From Rallus limicola (taxonomy: Eukaryota; Chordata; Aves; Gruiformes; Rallidae), in the NCBI GenBank assembly GCA_022605955.1, contig JAKCOZ010000058.1, forward strand, positions 1,240,001 through 1,304,000: a stretch of 64,000 nucleotides of DNA, read 5' to 3'. Within the stretch, counting starts at the first letter, position 1, and the number at the start of each line of letters is the position of its first letter. Positions 13,901 through 25,900 of the stretch are shown here, one piece after another. The position numbers and the translations under genes were made by a program. The notes under the pieces are model-generated. The model ran no database searches. It was not told the DNA's origin and saw only the letters and a program-made list of their open reading frames with translations.

Positions 13901-16900
13901 GGGGAACAACTATCACAGTATATAGTTTTGCCAGCACCCAAACACAACCTCTCTTCAGTCTGATAAAAGGTAATGGTCTAATCCCACTCTACCTCCCTAA
14001 CCTGGCCTTGACAGAGCAGAACTAGGTAATTACTGAGCACTCATGCCACTTCAAACTAGCTGAAGCAACCCTAACCAGGGAAGTGTTTATCACTGCTATA
14101 ATCAGGTTTTTTGTGGTGTTCTGGAAGTACCTCCTACAGCACGACATTGTCATTTTATTTCCAGTAAAAGAATTTTCAACATAATATTAGTTTTTAATAG
14201 GGTGTTACATTTTTAACAATATATTGGTTTTGGAAATAGCTATATTTAAGCTGGATAGATAAAATACTGTGATTGCAATGAAAACATTTGCTTGGTTATA
14301 TTCTTGAGGACTTTGATCCCTGAAAGAAAAGTCACCCAGTATGAGCTGCCAAAACCCAGGTGAATTGGGAAGATGACAAAATGATGAGTACTCAGCCTTT
14401 CCCCTCTTAGCAAAACCCTTGAGAAGGAAGAAACCAAGAAAAGCCCATTTTTCACGTGCTTTACTCAAAGGAAAAAAGAGTCAGATTCCCAGCCACCTAT
14501 GCATTTTACTATTTGCTGACTTAGTTTGGTTGAAGATAAGTCAGCTAGCAGTAATGGGACATTATCTTGTGCCCTGTGACAGCTGCATCTGTTTTGGGTT
14601 TGAGAATATGGGCACGATTATGAAAGGGAGAGATGAAGATTAGTTACCATGAAGAAAAGAAGCAGCAGGATCCTCTGCAGATGAATTGTCCCTGGGACAA
14701 TGCTGGATTTCAAATTTGTAGCTGAAAAGCAGGAAGATGATAGAAGTCGTGCCATCTTGAGGAAAAGCTGGATGAAAGCACAGCTAAGCATAATCAATCA
14801 GCGGCAGATAATGCTAAATCCTGGGCAATGCTGTAGCCTGTCCCAGAAACACCACTTGCTACCAGAATATAAAAGCATCCTAAACTGGCGGTGTCCCATT
14901 TAGCTGTGTTTCTCTCCCACTCTGAGCTCTCAAGGTCATCCATACTGGAGAGAAATCATCAAGCAATTACATCTTCAAAGTCCTTCATACATTTGTGATA
15001 AACTCCCTGACCCTGACAGGGAGGGGGTGAGAAGATATTATTAGTAGCAAGGCAGCTCCACTGGCTTCTGATGTATTTTGAACATTTTTTAGTGATGCCC
15101 AGACCTCGAATTCCAGCCTGTCTTCAAGAGCTCTGATCAGTGGAGGGAATTGGTCTGAAACGTGGGGTCCTGCATTACAATTATCAACTCTCTGACCAAG
15201 TCCTTATGGTATTTCTCATTTCTTCTTTTGTTCTCCAGCCAATTTATGCCTTTCTAGCTGCAGTGAAATGGCTGATAAGTGATTTCCTCATGTGAGTACC
15301 AAAAGATGGGGGTGTTTGGGAGGTTCAGACCGGCGGGGGCAAGAGCTGAGAAAGCCACAAGCAGAAGCCCTCGTGTAGGGCATTGCTCTCAGCCTTCTCC
15401 TGACATTCAGCTCAGCACCTCACTCCTGGGAGACAGAAAGCTATTACTATTCCCATTTTGAGAGGCAGAAGCCCAGAGCGGGTCTGGGATTTACCTGAAG
15501 TCACTCAGTACAAAGTGGCAGAGTCAGAAATAGGACTCTGGTCTCCTGGGGCCCCGTGCAGATCCTCGATGCAAAGTCCTCTTGCCCTGTCTCCTTTGCC
15601 TGGGATGAGCACACACACATCTTTGCTTCACAGGGGGCAAGGGCTGAAGGAAGGAAGGCAGAGAGGATGGGCAAGGGCAGAGAGAGCAGGATTTGGGCTC
15701 ACCTCAAACTGCTGGATGGAATCTGAGTTCAAGCTCAAATTAGGATGCTAGTGCTCCCGCTCAGCTTGCTGGGTATGCAAAAGAGGAGATGCGGGAAAGA
15801 TCCAGCTCCGAGGGCTTGAGCATATTGGTACAGAATAATTTGATGTGGCATCAGGTAGTCAGAATATGGGCTCCCTGATGGCTGTCCCAGCTTGCTCCTT
15901 GGGTGGGACTCAAAATGGCTGAATCCCCTCACAGCCTCGGGGCTGCCATACTCGGTCCTTCCTTTGCTGACGAGACTCCCACACAGTACGTACTGCAGAA
16001 AAAAGCCCATTCAGATATTCTGCAGTACAGATCCCATGATACAAGGCTACGCTCTGTCATGTGGAGAGGAAAAAATAAAGAAAAAAAAATAACCAAACAA
16101 CCCTCAGACTTCCACTGCCAGCAAATTCATAGTAAACATTTTTGAACTGATACTCACCAGGCGACAGGGCCATCTCCCTGACACCTGCATCCTTCCAGGC
16201 TGCTGAAAAAGCATCCTCTGTTCTTGCTCTTTTGACAGCTTCCTTTTGGAGTTTAACATGAGTAGCTTCTGGCACTCAGACAACTTGGCAGATGGTGAGT
16301 ACACAAGGGTCCAGCCGCCCCATAGCACGTGAGTGTTACAGCCGCTGGTGGTAGAAGAAGCTGGACGGGGAAGCCTGGCCTCATGCGAGAAGCCTGCCAT
16401 CTGCTCTGCCACCTCTCCCTCCACAGACACTAAAATCCAGCTTCCAGGTCCCACCACTGCCCCATCTTCCCCTACTCCCAGCCCCATTTTGGGCTACCAC
16501 AGCACCAGGGCAGTCAGGATGTGGTGTGTGCAGCTTGAAGCACATCTTCATTTCCTCAGGGTAACTACTGGTGTGGAGGAAGCCTTTACTTCCCAAGGCC
16601 CTTCATGCATCGGGATGAGATTGACCATAAGATGTAAAGCCCTGGGGTTGTAGAGTATCCCTTCCAGCCTTCCCTGAGGGTGGTCTATGGGATAGGAGAG
16701 AGCAGAGCTGGAGTAGCAGGCTCTCTGGAGTTGAGCAGGGGTCTCAGGAACCTAGCCAGAAGCCTGCAAAGTTCAATAACACATGGAAAGACTCCCTCTG
16801 AAAGAGAGGATGTGATGGCACGTGAGTGCAGCAAGGGGTATGTGAGGGCTGACATCCAGTGCCCTGTGCTGCAGCTGCAACACTGCCTCCTAAAGCATCC

Positions 16901-19900
16901 CCAGACCTTCTGTGGTCTCATCCCCAGCCCTGCGGGCAGGGGTGATGTTAATGGTCCTGAGGCACTCCAAAGGGAAAAGTGAGGGGTGCTCTTTGCAGCC
17001 ACATAGGTGCTGTTAATCGCATCCTCACTAATTATTTAACACTAATGAGGCTTTCAATGGAGAGACAGCAGAACCTTCCCTGCTGACTGTGGGGCTGGGT
17101 CTTCTGCTCTGAACTCTCCCGGCACAATGGGGAAACAGTCGTTTTTAGAAGGCAAAATTTCCTTCTGGTCAGAGAACCAGCCCTCTGTCTGGGTGCTGTC
17201 ATGGCCTCCAAAGGGCATTGCCAAAGATGGCGGCAGTAGGTGCAGCCTGGCAGCTGCTCAATGCACATCAGGATAACAGGAGCAGCCCCACACAGGAATC
17301 CACATGGAAGAGTCCACTGAGCAGGTGCTGTACTCGTGGCAGTGCAAGAAGGACTGCTCTTTCTGGAGGACAGACAGACAGACCTGCTGTTCCTGCTGGG
17401 GGCAGCTAAATGGCTGCTGTTTGATTTAAAAGGAGGGGAGTGTCTCACAGCATCACTGCTCACTGTCATTTCCCTTTGTGCTTTCCTCATCTCTCTCCCA
17501 CATCACCTCCATGGCTGCTGTGTGCAAATTCATCCCTTTGCTGCCCTGTCATCCTGTGAAACCGGATGCTCCATCTTCACTCTGTGTGTCATCATCTTCA
17601 TCTGTGTGTGTCATGCGACCTTTCCAGCCAAGGCTGTCTTCCATCACTGTAAGTAGAACCGCTTTGCAGCGAAAAGAGGGGGACTTAGCTAGGTGTCCCA
17701 GTCTGGGAAAGACTTTTTTTCCCACCTTTTGGACAACAGGGAGCTTGCAGAAAGGTGTGTCAGGGAAGTGCCAGTGCCTGACTCTGTTTCCCTGTGCTGC
17801 AGAGAAGCAGGCCATGTTGATGCTTGTTCAGCTGGCTGAGCTGCTGACTGAAGGTCTGCCACTGGGAAGCCAATAAAGGGACACGCCAGCATCCTCAGAG
17901 ACTTTGGGCACAGACAAAACCACCCCTCGTTACTGCAGCGTAGAAGTGCCTGTGGCCTGCGGAGCATGGCGTGTCCTCCGGGCTGGTTCCTAGCTGCCCC
18001 GCTCTTTGCAGTTGCCACGCCAAAACCAAAGATGTACCTGTGGCTTCTTGCAGGAAAAGCTCTATGGGTCTTGTAGACCTCAGATATTCAGAGGCAACTT
18101 AAGTCTGCTTTTCCACACCCCATGGCTTAGCTCCTTCTGATGAACACCAGCCTGGCTCCAGGATAATGCAGAATTACTTTCAAGCAGTTCAACTGATAAG
18201 TAAATGCTCTAACTCATAAATCCATTCCTACAGGCAAGTTAGAAATCCCTCCAAGACAGAGCCCAGGCTGTGCCTGTGTTTGTATCTCCCTGCTTCGGTA
18301 TCTCGCTTGTATTCGCTGATTTGCTCTCTGCCCAGCAAGACATATGTGTGAGACAGAGATAGAGAAACAGAGACAGTTGGAATGTGTCTCAGCGCATGAA
18401 GAAGAGGAGGAGAAAGGGAGCGTGGCTGTGGATTGAAAGAAACTAGTGTCTGTGTATACCAGGGGGAGTAGCAGGGTGGAAGAATGCTATTGGGGCTGGG
18501 AGGAATGGATTACACATGCTGTTAAGAAGGGGCTGTAAATTTTTTGCCAGAGACGTTAACATTTTCTTGACTGCCCACCAATGCTGGTGGACGCAGAAAC
18601 CATGGAGAGAAGGAGACATTTTGTGAGAGAGGAATTGAGCACACATTCTTTCAGGGATCTGTGCAGAGGAATTAATGGTTGGGGGCCTAGTGCCCAACTG
18701 TGAACCTTTGGCTCTGCAGCACTGAGCCTGTTCCTGCTTCCCAAGTCCTCTTGCCTCCTGGGAAGACGAGACTTGCCGTTGTAATACGGGCATGATGTGT
18801 TTAGACTGTGCTCATCATGCAAATCTGCTTTTCAGAGGCGGTGAGAAGACATGTTTGCTTCCACAGATTTTTCGCTGCTCTCAGCATCTCAGGCCTCGTT
18901 GTGCTTGTAGGGGCTTCTGCTTTTACGGACATCACCACAGGTTTGAAAGCCTTTAATTAAGCCAAAAATACTTCCAGCCAAGGCATGCAGTCTAGAAAGG
19001 ACTGCTTCTAGAGATCTGTAGCTCCAAAAAGTTTCTTTTTGACTGCCTGGTAATGTATACAGAGGATATCTTAAAAAATAATTGATTCAATTCTGAGTTT
19101 TGTATTTGTAAGTAAGTGGCAGCTTTTGTCTCACGTCCCAGAGCAAATCCACTGACCTGGGTGCAGTTATCCATCATTTATGCTGGTGGGAAAGAGTTCA
19201 CAATCTGAGCCCTGTGGCTCCCAGCAAAGTGTGGTGGCTGCCTTTGCTGCTCGGAAGGACTGGTTGCCAAATGTCTGACAAAGCCTTTCTGGAAGTACAG
19301 ATGGTAGAAATGACAGCCTGGAATTAACTTGCTTTTTGCTCTCAAGTTTGCAGTTTGTTATCAGCTCCTCCGACTGTTTACTAATCCCTGACCACCAGAC
19401 TCCCAGAGCGCTGATAACGTTGTGATGTCCAGCATGCACGTGCAGAGGCTCAGCCCCAGCGTGCTGCTGCTGATATACCCGCTGCTGGGCTCCTCTGACC
19501 CTCCCTGTGCTGCTGTAGCAGCACTGCTTCCAAGCAAATGAAGTGGCAGCAGGCTTAAGCATAATCTCTGTCATAGGTCTTGTCTCTGTGCAGAAGTTAG
19601 GAGATTTTAAAGTGGCTTCTTTTCATTTAGCCTGTGCCAAGAAGCTGATTTAAGATGGTCTTTGCAGGGGACCCATGCCAATTTAGCAGTTTAAAAATAC
19701 AGCTGGGTGCACGTGATGAAGTTAACCTGGAGCAAGTCAAGCTGGAGGTGGCTGTGAGAGAGACACACAGAAGTGCAGCTCCTGTGAGCTGCTCTGCCCA
19801 TCCTGCTGGTGGCAAAAGTGCCCCTGGAAAGACTGAGCACAGTGGACTTCCCACTGCTTACCCCTGGATGCTCAGGCTGCTCATCTGGGTGCCACCATGG

Positions 19901-22900
19901 CATGGTTCAGCCCAGGGTTAAAGCTCGAGGGTTGCCACCCCACTCCAGTGTCCAGAGCTGCAGTACAGCTCTTGCCCATCCATGCCTGCAGGTTTAGCCT
20001 TGGTGCAGATCTGTCTCTTTAGCCGAATTTCCCTTTGATGCCTGCTTCTCCAAGCCCACCAAATCCAGCAAGACGGCTCTGAATCAAGACTGGCTGAATC
20101 TGGGAGACCTCAAATCTCCTCCCATCCCATATTTTCCAAGTCATTGGTCTCATTCAACCCCTCCCTGCACCCCATCCTTCACACCACTGGTTTTTATGTT
20201 GCTTTAACTCCATCTACTTTGAAGACACTATGCCATGAAACTGGAACTAGGGAAGGATGTCATTCATCACCAGGGACAGGGTGAAAAATTAAGACCTGGG
20301 TGAAGTCTCATCTATGTTGGGACCCTTTGACACTCCTGACATGAGCAATATAGCAAACTCTTGCAAGCAGTTGTGCCCCTAATTTATCAGGTCACCTTTG
20401 TGGTTGTTACAGCTGGTCTTCTGAGGAAGAACTGGCACAGCCTTTCCCCAACAGATTGCCTGTGTCACACAGTGCTGCAAATCCAGGGGTAACATAGTGG
20501 GACTTCAATGATTTGTGGCTGAGGGACCAATGTCTGGTCCTGCCACAAGCAGTGGGGGTTGGAACTTTATGATCTTTAAAGGTCCCTTCCAACCCTAACC
20601 ATTCTGTGACTCTATGGGCCTGTCCTTGGCCCAGTCTGCAATAGCCCAGCCACCTGTTTCAGTCTGGAGCAGTTTTCCCAGCCATTACTACAGTGAACCA
20701 AGGCTGAAGGGAAGAGCTCACGCTCTGATCCTCACACTCCTTTAGTCTGCTGGAGACTTCACTGTCTGGAAAACACATACCAGCTTTGGAGCTGGTCTGA
20801 GCCAAGAAGTGTTTGGCAGCTTCTCTCCTTACAGCATGAACAGGGACATTCTGCCTGTTTCATTGGAAGTGGCCAATTCACCTCCGTAATGGGGCCTTCT
20901 ACTGCTCGCCCCAAACATCCACAGGGCTGTTCATCCCTGTGCAGGTACTAAGTCAGAGGTGTTCTCTATTGACAACAAGGGCAGAAGCTTTTCCATGCTT
21001 CTGCTATGTGTGGTTTGCACTGAGGGACGGTGGTGGAGCACGGGCAGGCAGCTCCTGGCTGGTGGCACAGACACTGCCAGGCCCTGAAACAAGGGGTTCA
21101 GCTCATTCATTTGGATCTGTGCAAAGGGCAGCTAACCATGATACCCAAAGGTGGGTCCCACCAGCTGGGGGGACTTAAGCTGGAGGCTGCCTTGTGAGTG
21201 GCATTTTTAGAGAGCTCGGACGAAAAGCCCAAGACACAACTATGAGGGACTCTGGGCCAGAGGGGGGGTGTTTGAGTTCCCCACCATACTCACTTGCGAA
21301 GGGCTGTAGAATGAAGATTGCAGTGCCTGGCTCTTAACGGATGTCCTGTGTCCCCAGATTGCTGTGGCATAGAGGAAAATCAGAGGAAATCATCTGGCTT
21401 TGCTCTCCCTCACGTAATCCTCGTTATTTAGACAACAAGCTTCACTGGGCAGTGCCTGCCCCTTCCTGTGTGCTCAGACAGTGTCCAGGGAGAGGAGACT
21501 TTAGCTCTGAGTGAGAAGCGTTTTACAGTGATGCGAATTATCTGCCAGGATCATGGATGCCCTCTTGCTGCCTTCTTACCATACATTTACTGGTTAAAAC
21601 CCATATGCTTCATTTTCCTATAAATCCTCAGTGCTACTGCTGCAAGGGATAAGCCAGTTGTCCCCCACATCGAAAGGACCCTTTCCTCTACCCTTCCCCC
21701 TCCCCAGCGGGGCTGCCTGCAGCCACTGTGTGGGTGGGTGGAGGCCTGCAGAGCGAGTCTTTTGTGCTCAGGCCCAAAGCTGATGTAGAAACCATCTCTC
21801 ATACTTGCTGGCTGAGCCACAACCACCTTTCCCCTAGCAACAAAGCCTCGCCTTTCCATCGGCGACATTCCCCTGTGCCTGACAGAGGCAGGAGCTGGCT
21901 TTGCTCTCTCCTACTGTAGAAAATAATTGCAGGAAGGGCCCGAGGCAGTAGTTTCAGGCAAGGCAGACTTTTCTGAACTCCTAGAAAGAATGCCCTTGCT
22001 TCTTAAGGGAGGCTCAGCAAGGCAGTTCAGCTCCCCCTCATCCCCAAATTAGTTTGGGAGTCCCACAGAGCGTGACTGATGAGCGACGGAGCAGCTGCTC
22101 CCTGCCTCTGCAGTGGATGGCTCCCTCCAGGAGCCAACACTGCATTCACTGGGTCTCTGCTGGTCCTTGAGAGCCTTTGTCTGTATTCCCATGGTCTCAG
22201 GCCAGACCCATTTGCCAGCAATGTTTCCTTTTTAACTTGGCCTGCATTCAGCCCATCAAATGACCTGCTGTGGGCTCACTCTGCAGTATCAGAGGGCTCA
22301 GGAAGGATCAGCAGCTGAAGGAGAACTCTACCACCGACATACAGGGTCCCAGTAGGGGCACATCCCTCACACGGGCACTGAGGACCAGCCCGGTTACAAC
22401 TCTGAATGTTTAAATAAGTGCATGAACCAGGCCTGGCTAGGCAGAAAGGACTTCATCAGCGCTGCTGGTTTGGCAAACTCTCCTCTCCTTCAAACACAGG
22501 GGTACCTGTGCCCAAATGCTCCCCACATAACTGGCCACAGGCGTCCCCGGGGTGCCATCACCGCAGAGGCCCAACCCCTGCGGCTTCTGCAGGGCAGGAT
22601 CCAGCCTCGCCTGTGGCATACGAGTGGGAATATCGAACACGTTTCTCACATAGGCTGGTTTTCCCACACCACCTAGTGGGAGCAGGGATGACTGCCTGGC
22701 TGCTTTCTGCAGCATCTCCTTTCCCTTCTCTGGCAAGCACCTGCTCTTGGCCATTGTCAGGGGGACACACACAGGGCTGCTCCTGCAACCTCTGTCCCTA
22801 GCCTTAAATGCTTCCATTCCAGTAGCGATGGTTCCTGCGTGCTTCTCTGCCCTCCATCCCTCACCTTGTCTCCTTACCGTCGCAGCTCACAAGCACAAGA

Positions 22901-25900
22901 AGCACGACACCTTGCAGCCCTGTGACACAGAGTACCCTGTGTTCGTGTACGAGCCGGCCATCAAGGAGACGAACGGGCTGATCGAGTGTGGAGACTGCCA
23001 AAAGTAAGAACTGTGGCTTCCCTTTCACTGGGGAGTCGCCTGCCGCTGTGCCTGTCGCCTGGCCACCGCTGGGCAGCGAGTAGGTGAAATGGCCAAGTTA
23101 CTGAAAAATACCTTAAACCCATCTGTTGATGAGCCAAGGGGGCATGCAGGCTTTCCTCATCACATCCCACAAACCCAGGTGGCTCTGAGTTGAGCAAGCA
23201 CAGGCTGGGTGCTCCGCCCTGGGCAGAGCTTTGCAGATCAGTGTGTGGGGAAACCTCTGTCCTGGCACCCCGAGGCCGCTGCCCTTGGCCTGGCCCATGC
23301 CTGGCAGCCTTGTGCCAGGGCTGTACAGCTATACCAGCTCAGCGGGCAGGCCGCATGCAGCCCAGCAATGCCTGCGAGGCGTTGGACAGGGGGGTGGCAC
23401 AGGCTCCCAAGGTGCCCAGGCACATGCAGTGCCTCGCAGCGTCACCTGTATGTTTGATCATGCACACCCCTTGCCTCAGGGGTGCCGCCGTCACATACCT
23501 GTGGGACTGTGGGCAAACCCACAGTCACGGGCAGCCTTGTGAGCGCAGCAACGTGTCTGAGATGCCCGCACACGTGCACGTGCATACGCGCTTGGGCACA
23601 AAACCACGCACACGGCTGAAGCATGTGCCTGCCCTCATCCTGCCCTGCCCTCACAAGCCTTCCACCGCCTGCACAGCCTGGCAGCAGTGATTCCATGAGC
23701 CCTCCTCACGTGCACACCCTCAGGCAAACACTTAAGTCTTGACACATCCTCACCAGCACAGCATGTGCCTGTCATCATAGCCTGCTTGTCCAATGGGGAG
23801 GGGAAGCAACAGGCCAACTCACAGCTGCAGAGTGAAACTTGATGGGGTTTGTGGCAGTGGCAAAACCAAGCAGCAGCCGGTCAGTCCCACCACGCCAATG
23901 TACACTACCGAGATCCTCCGCTTCGCACTCCAGTGACATGAAATTTAGCAAAACCTTGCCCCTTGCGGGGCCACATATTACCTACATGTTTGCATTGTGT
24001 AAGCATGCACGTAAATATATGTTGAATGAGCATTGACGTGCTTCTGGGTGAAACCAGGCCTCCTCAGGTGTCATCTGCCATGACACGCTGCCCCTTTGGG
24101 GAGGGCTTGTGTTGGGATTTGTTTGCCTGTTACTGTTTTAGGTTGGGGTCTGGATTTGATTTTTGCCTTTTGTGCCTAGTGTGGAGTTGTAAATCCAAGC
24201 CAGTTCTGAGCTTCCCGAGGACAAAATGGTGTGGTAACACTACCTCCCCTCTGTGCATGGCTGCTCACCATGTCTCTCTCCTGCTGACATCCCATTTCCG
24301 ATAATACCTGCTTTCTCGGGAGGTCTTTGCTTTGGGTCGGGTGCTGCTGGGGCAGCAGCTCCAGCCCTGCAGCAGGAGGGGTTCTGCTTTCTCCTGCCTC
24401 ACCTTCTCTTCGCAGGATGTTCGTGGCACAGCAGATCGCCAGCAGTAACCTCCTGCTCCTCGTCACGGATGCCACCTGTGACTGCAGTGTGTTCCCGCCC
24501 GTCCTGCTGGATGTGAAAGAGGTCAAATATATCCTTCCATAGGCAGCAGGAAAGCGTGGCCCCATGGGCCCTACTGTCTCCAGGTTTGGGAGGCCGGAAG
24601 GCCTTCTCCCATGCAGGCAACTGCGGCAGAGGTGGAGGGCATGACGTGACCTGTGGGACAGCCAGGGAGAGAGGCACAGAGTAGGCCGGGTTGAGGTGTG
24701 GTAGAGAGATAACAGACCCCCAGGAGGAAGCCAGCCTCCACCAGACAGGCTGTCAGATGCGCTGTACCACGGTGAGGGTGGGACAGGCCAGGAAAAAGGG
24801 TCCCTAGTGGGGTAGACAGAGCTGGGCTGGCTCCCCAGCCCCGCTCTCAGGTGCTTCTGTAACCCATCCTTGCTGGGTCCTCATCTCTCGCTCCTCATAA
24901 GGGTGGTGACGTTGTACAACTTGTCACTGCTCAGTTGACCCCTCTCTGTGCATTTTGGCCAATTTCAGCTGCCCATCATTCCTTGCCATCTTCTAGCGCT
25001 CGGAGATGTCCCTGGCCCATGTGGGGTGACCTGCCCTTCCCTCGTCCTTCCCGCTGTCTCCCAAGCCATGCAGTTACACCTAGATGACCGGCATCAGGGC
25101 CCCATGGGTCTGTGCAGTGCTCATCCGCCACCACCCTCCACACCACCATCCTTAACAGCTCTGCACATAACGCTTCAGTGAAGTGTGAGCGGATGCGCTC
25201 CCAGAAGCTGAGGCGGCGGCCAGACTCGTGCCACGCATTTCACCCTGAGGTACCCTGGAGCAGAGAGGGAGGGAGGGAGGGAGGGCATGCAGATGGGTTT
25301 TGTCATGACATGCCTGTGGCAGCCATGCACACATCTCCTCTTGCACCCCTGTGTTGTGTGCATCACATGCCCATCTTGCTGGCTGGACCCAGAGACAGCT
25401 GTGTGACTCCCCAGGGGGCTTCCTAGTAGGGGGGTGGTCACACCAGTGACACCTGGGAAGGGCTTGAACTCAGACACCACAGGGTTTTGCTGGGTTTCTC
25501 ACCTGCTGTAAGAGCCCCAGTTATGACCTGGGCCTGGTGCAGCAGCAGCCACAGTGACCCATACATGGGCAGGGGACTCTGGAGCAGAGATGTGCAGATA
25601 GGAGCCCATTCTTCTGCAGCCTCCAAGGCTCAGGGATGGGTTTCAAGGAGTTGGGCAAAGTATAGCAAAAGCCAAGGGAGGCGAGTGGCTTCCTTAGCTC
25701 ACCGGTGGCTGCCATGGCCCACAGCCATCAAACCAGTTCCTTGCTTTGCTCCCAGTGCTTCTTCCTTTCAGCCACCGGCATTGTCCCCTCCTCCACAGGC
25801 AAGAGACAGGCTCCCCTCCCTCTGGCAGTGGCCACGCTGGTGGTAAGCAAGCTGACGCCTTCTCTCCAATCTCCCAGGAAAATGCCCAAGACTGTGGTGG

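Noticed and set aside
24537..24542. Stop codon TAG shortly after exon j, suggesting a truncated CACNA2D4
   Set aside because: It lies inside the AT-AC intron; U12 splicing removes it and restores the conserved C-terminus.
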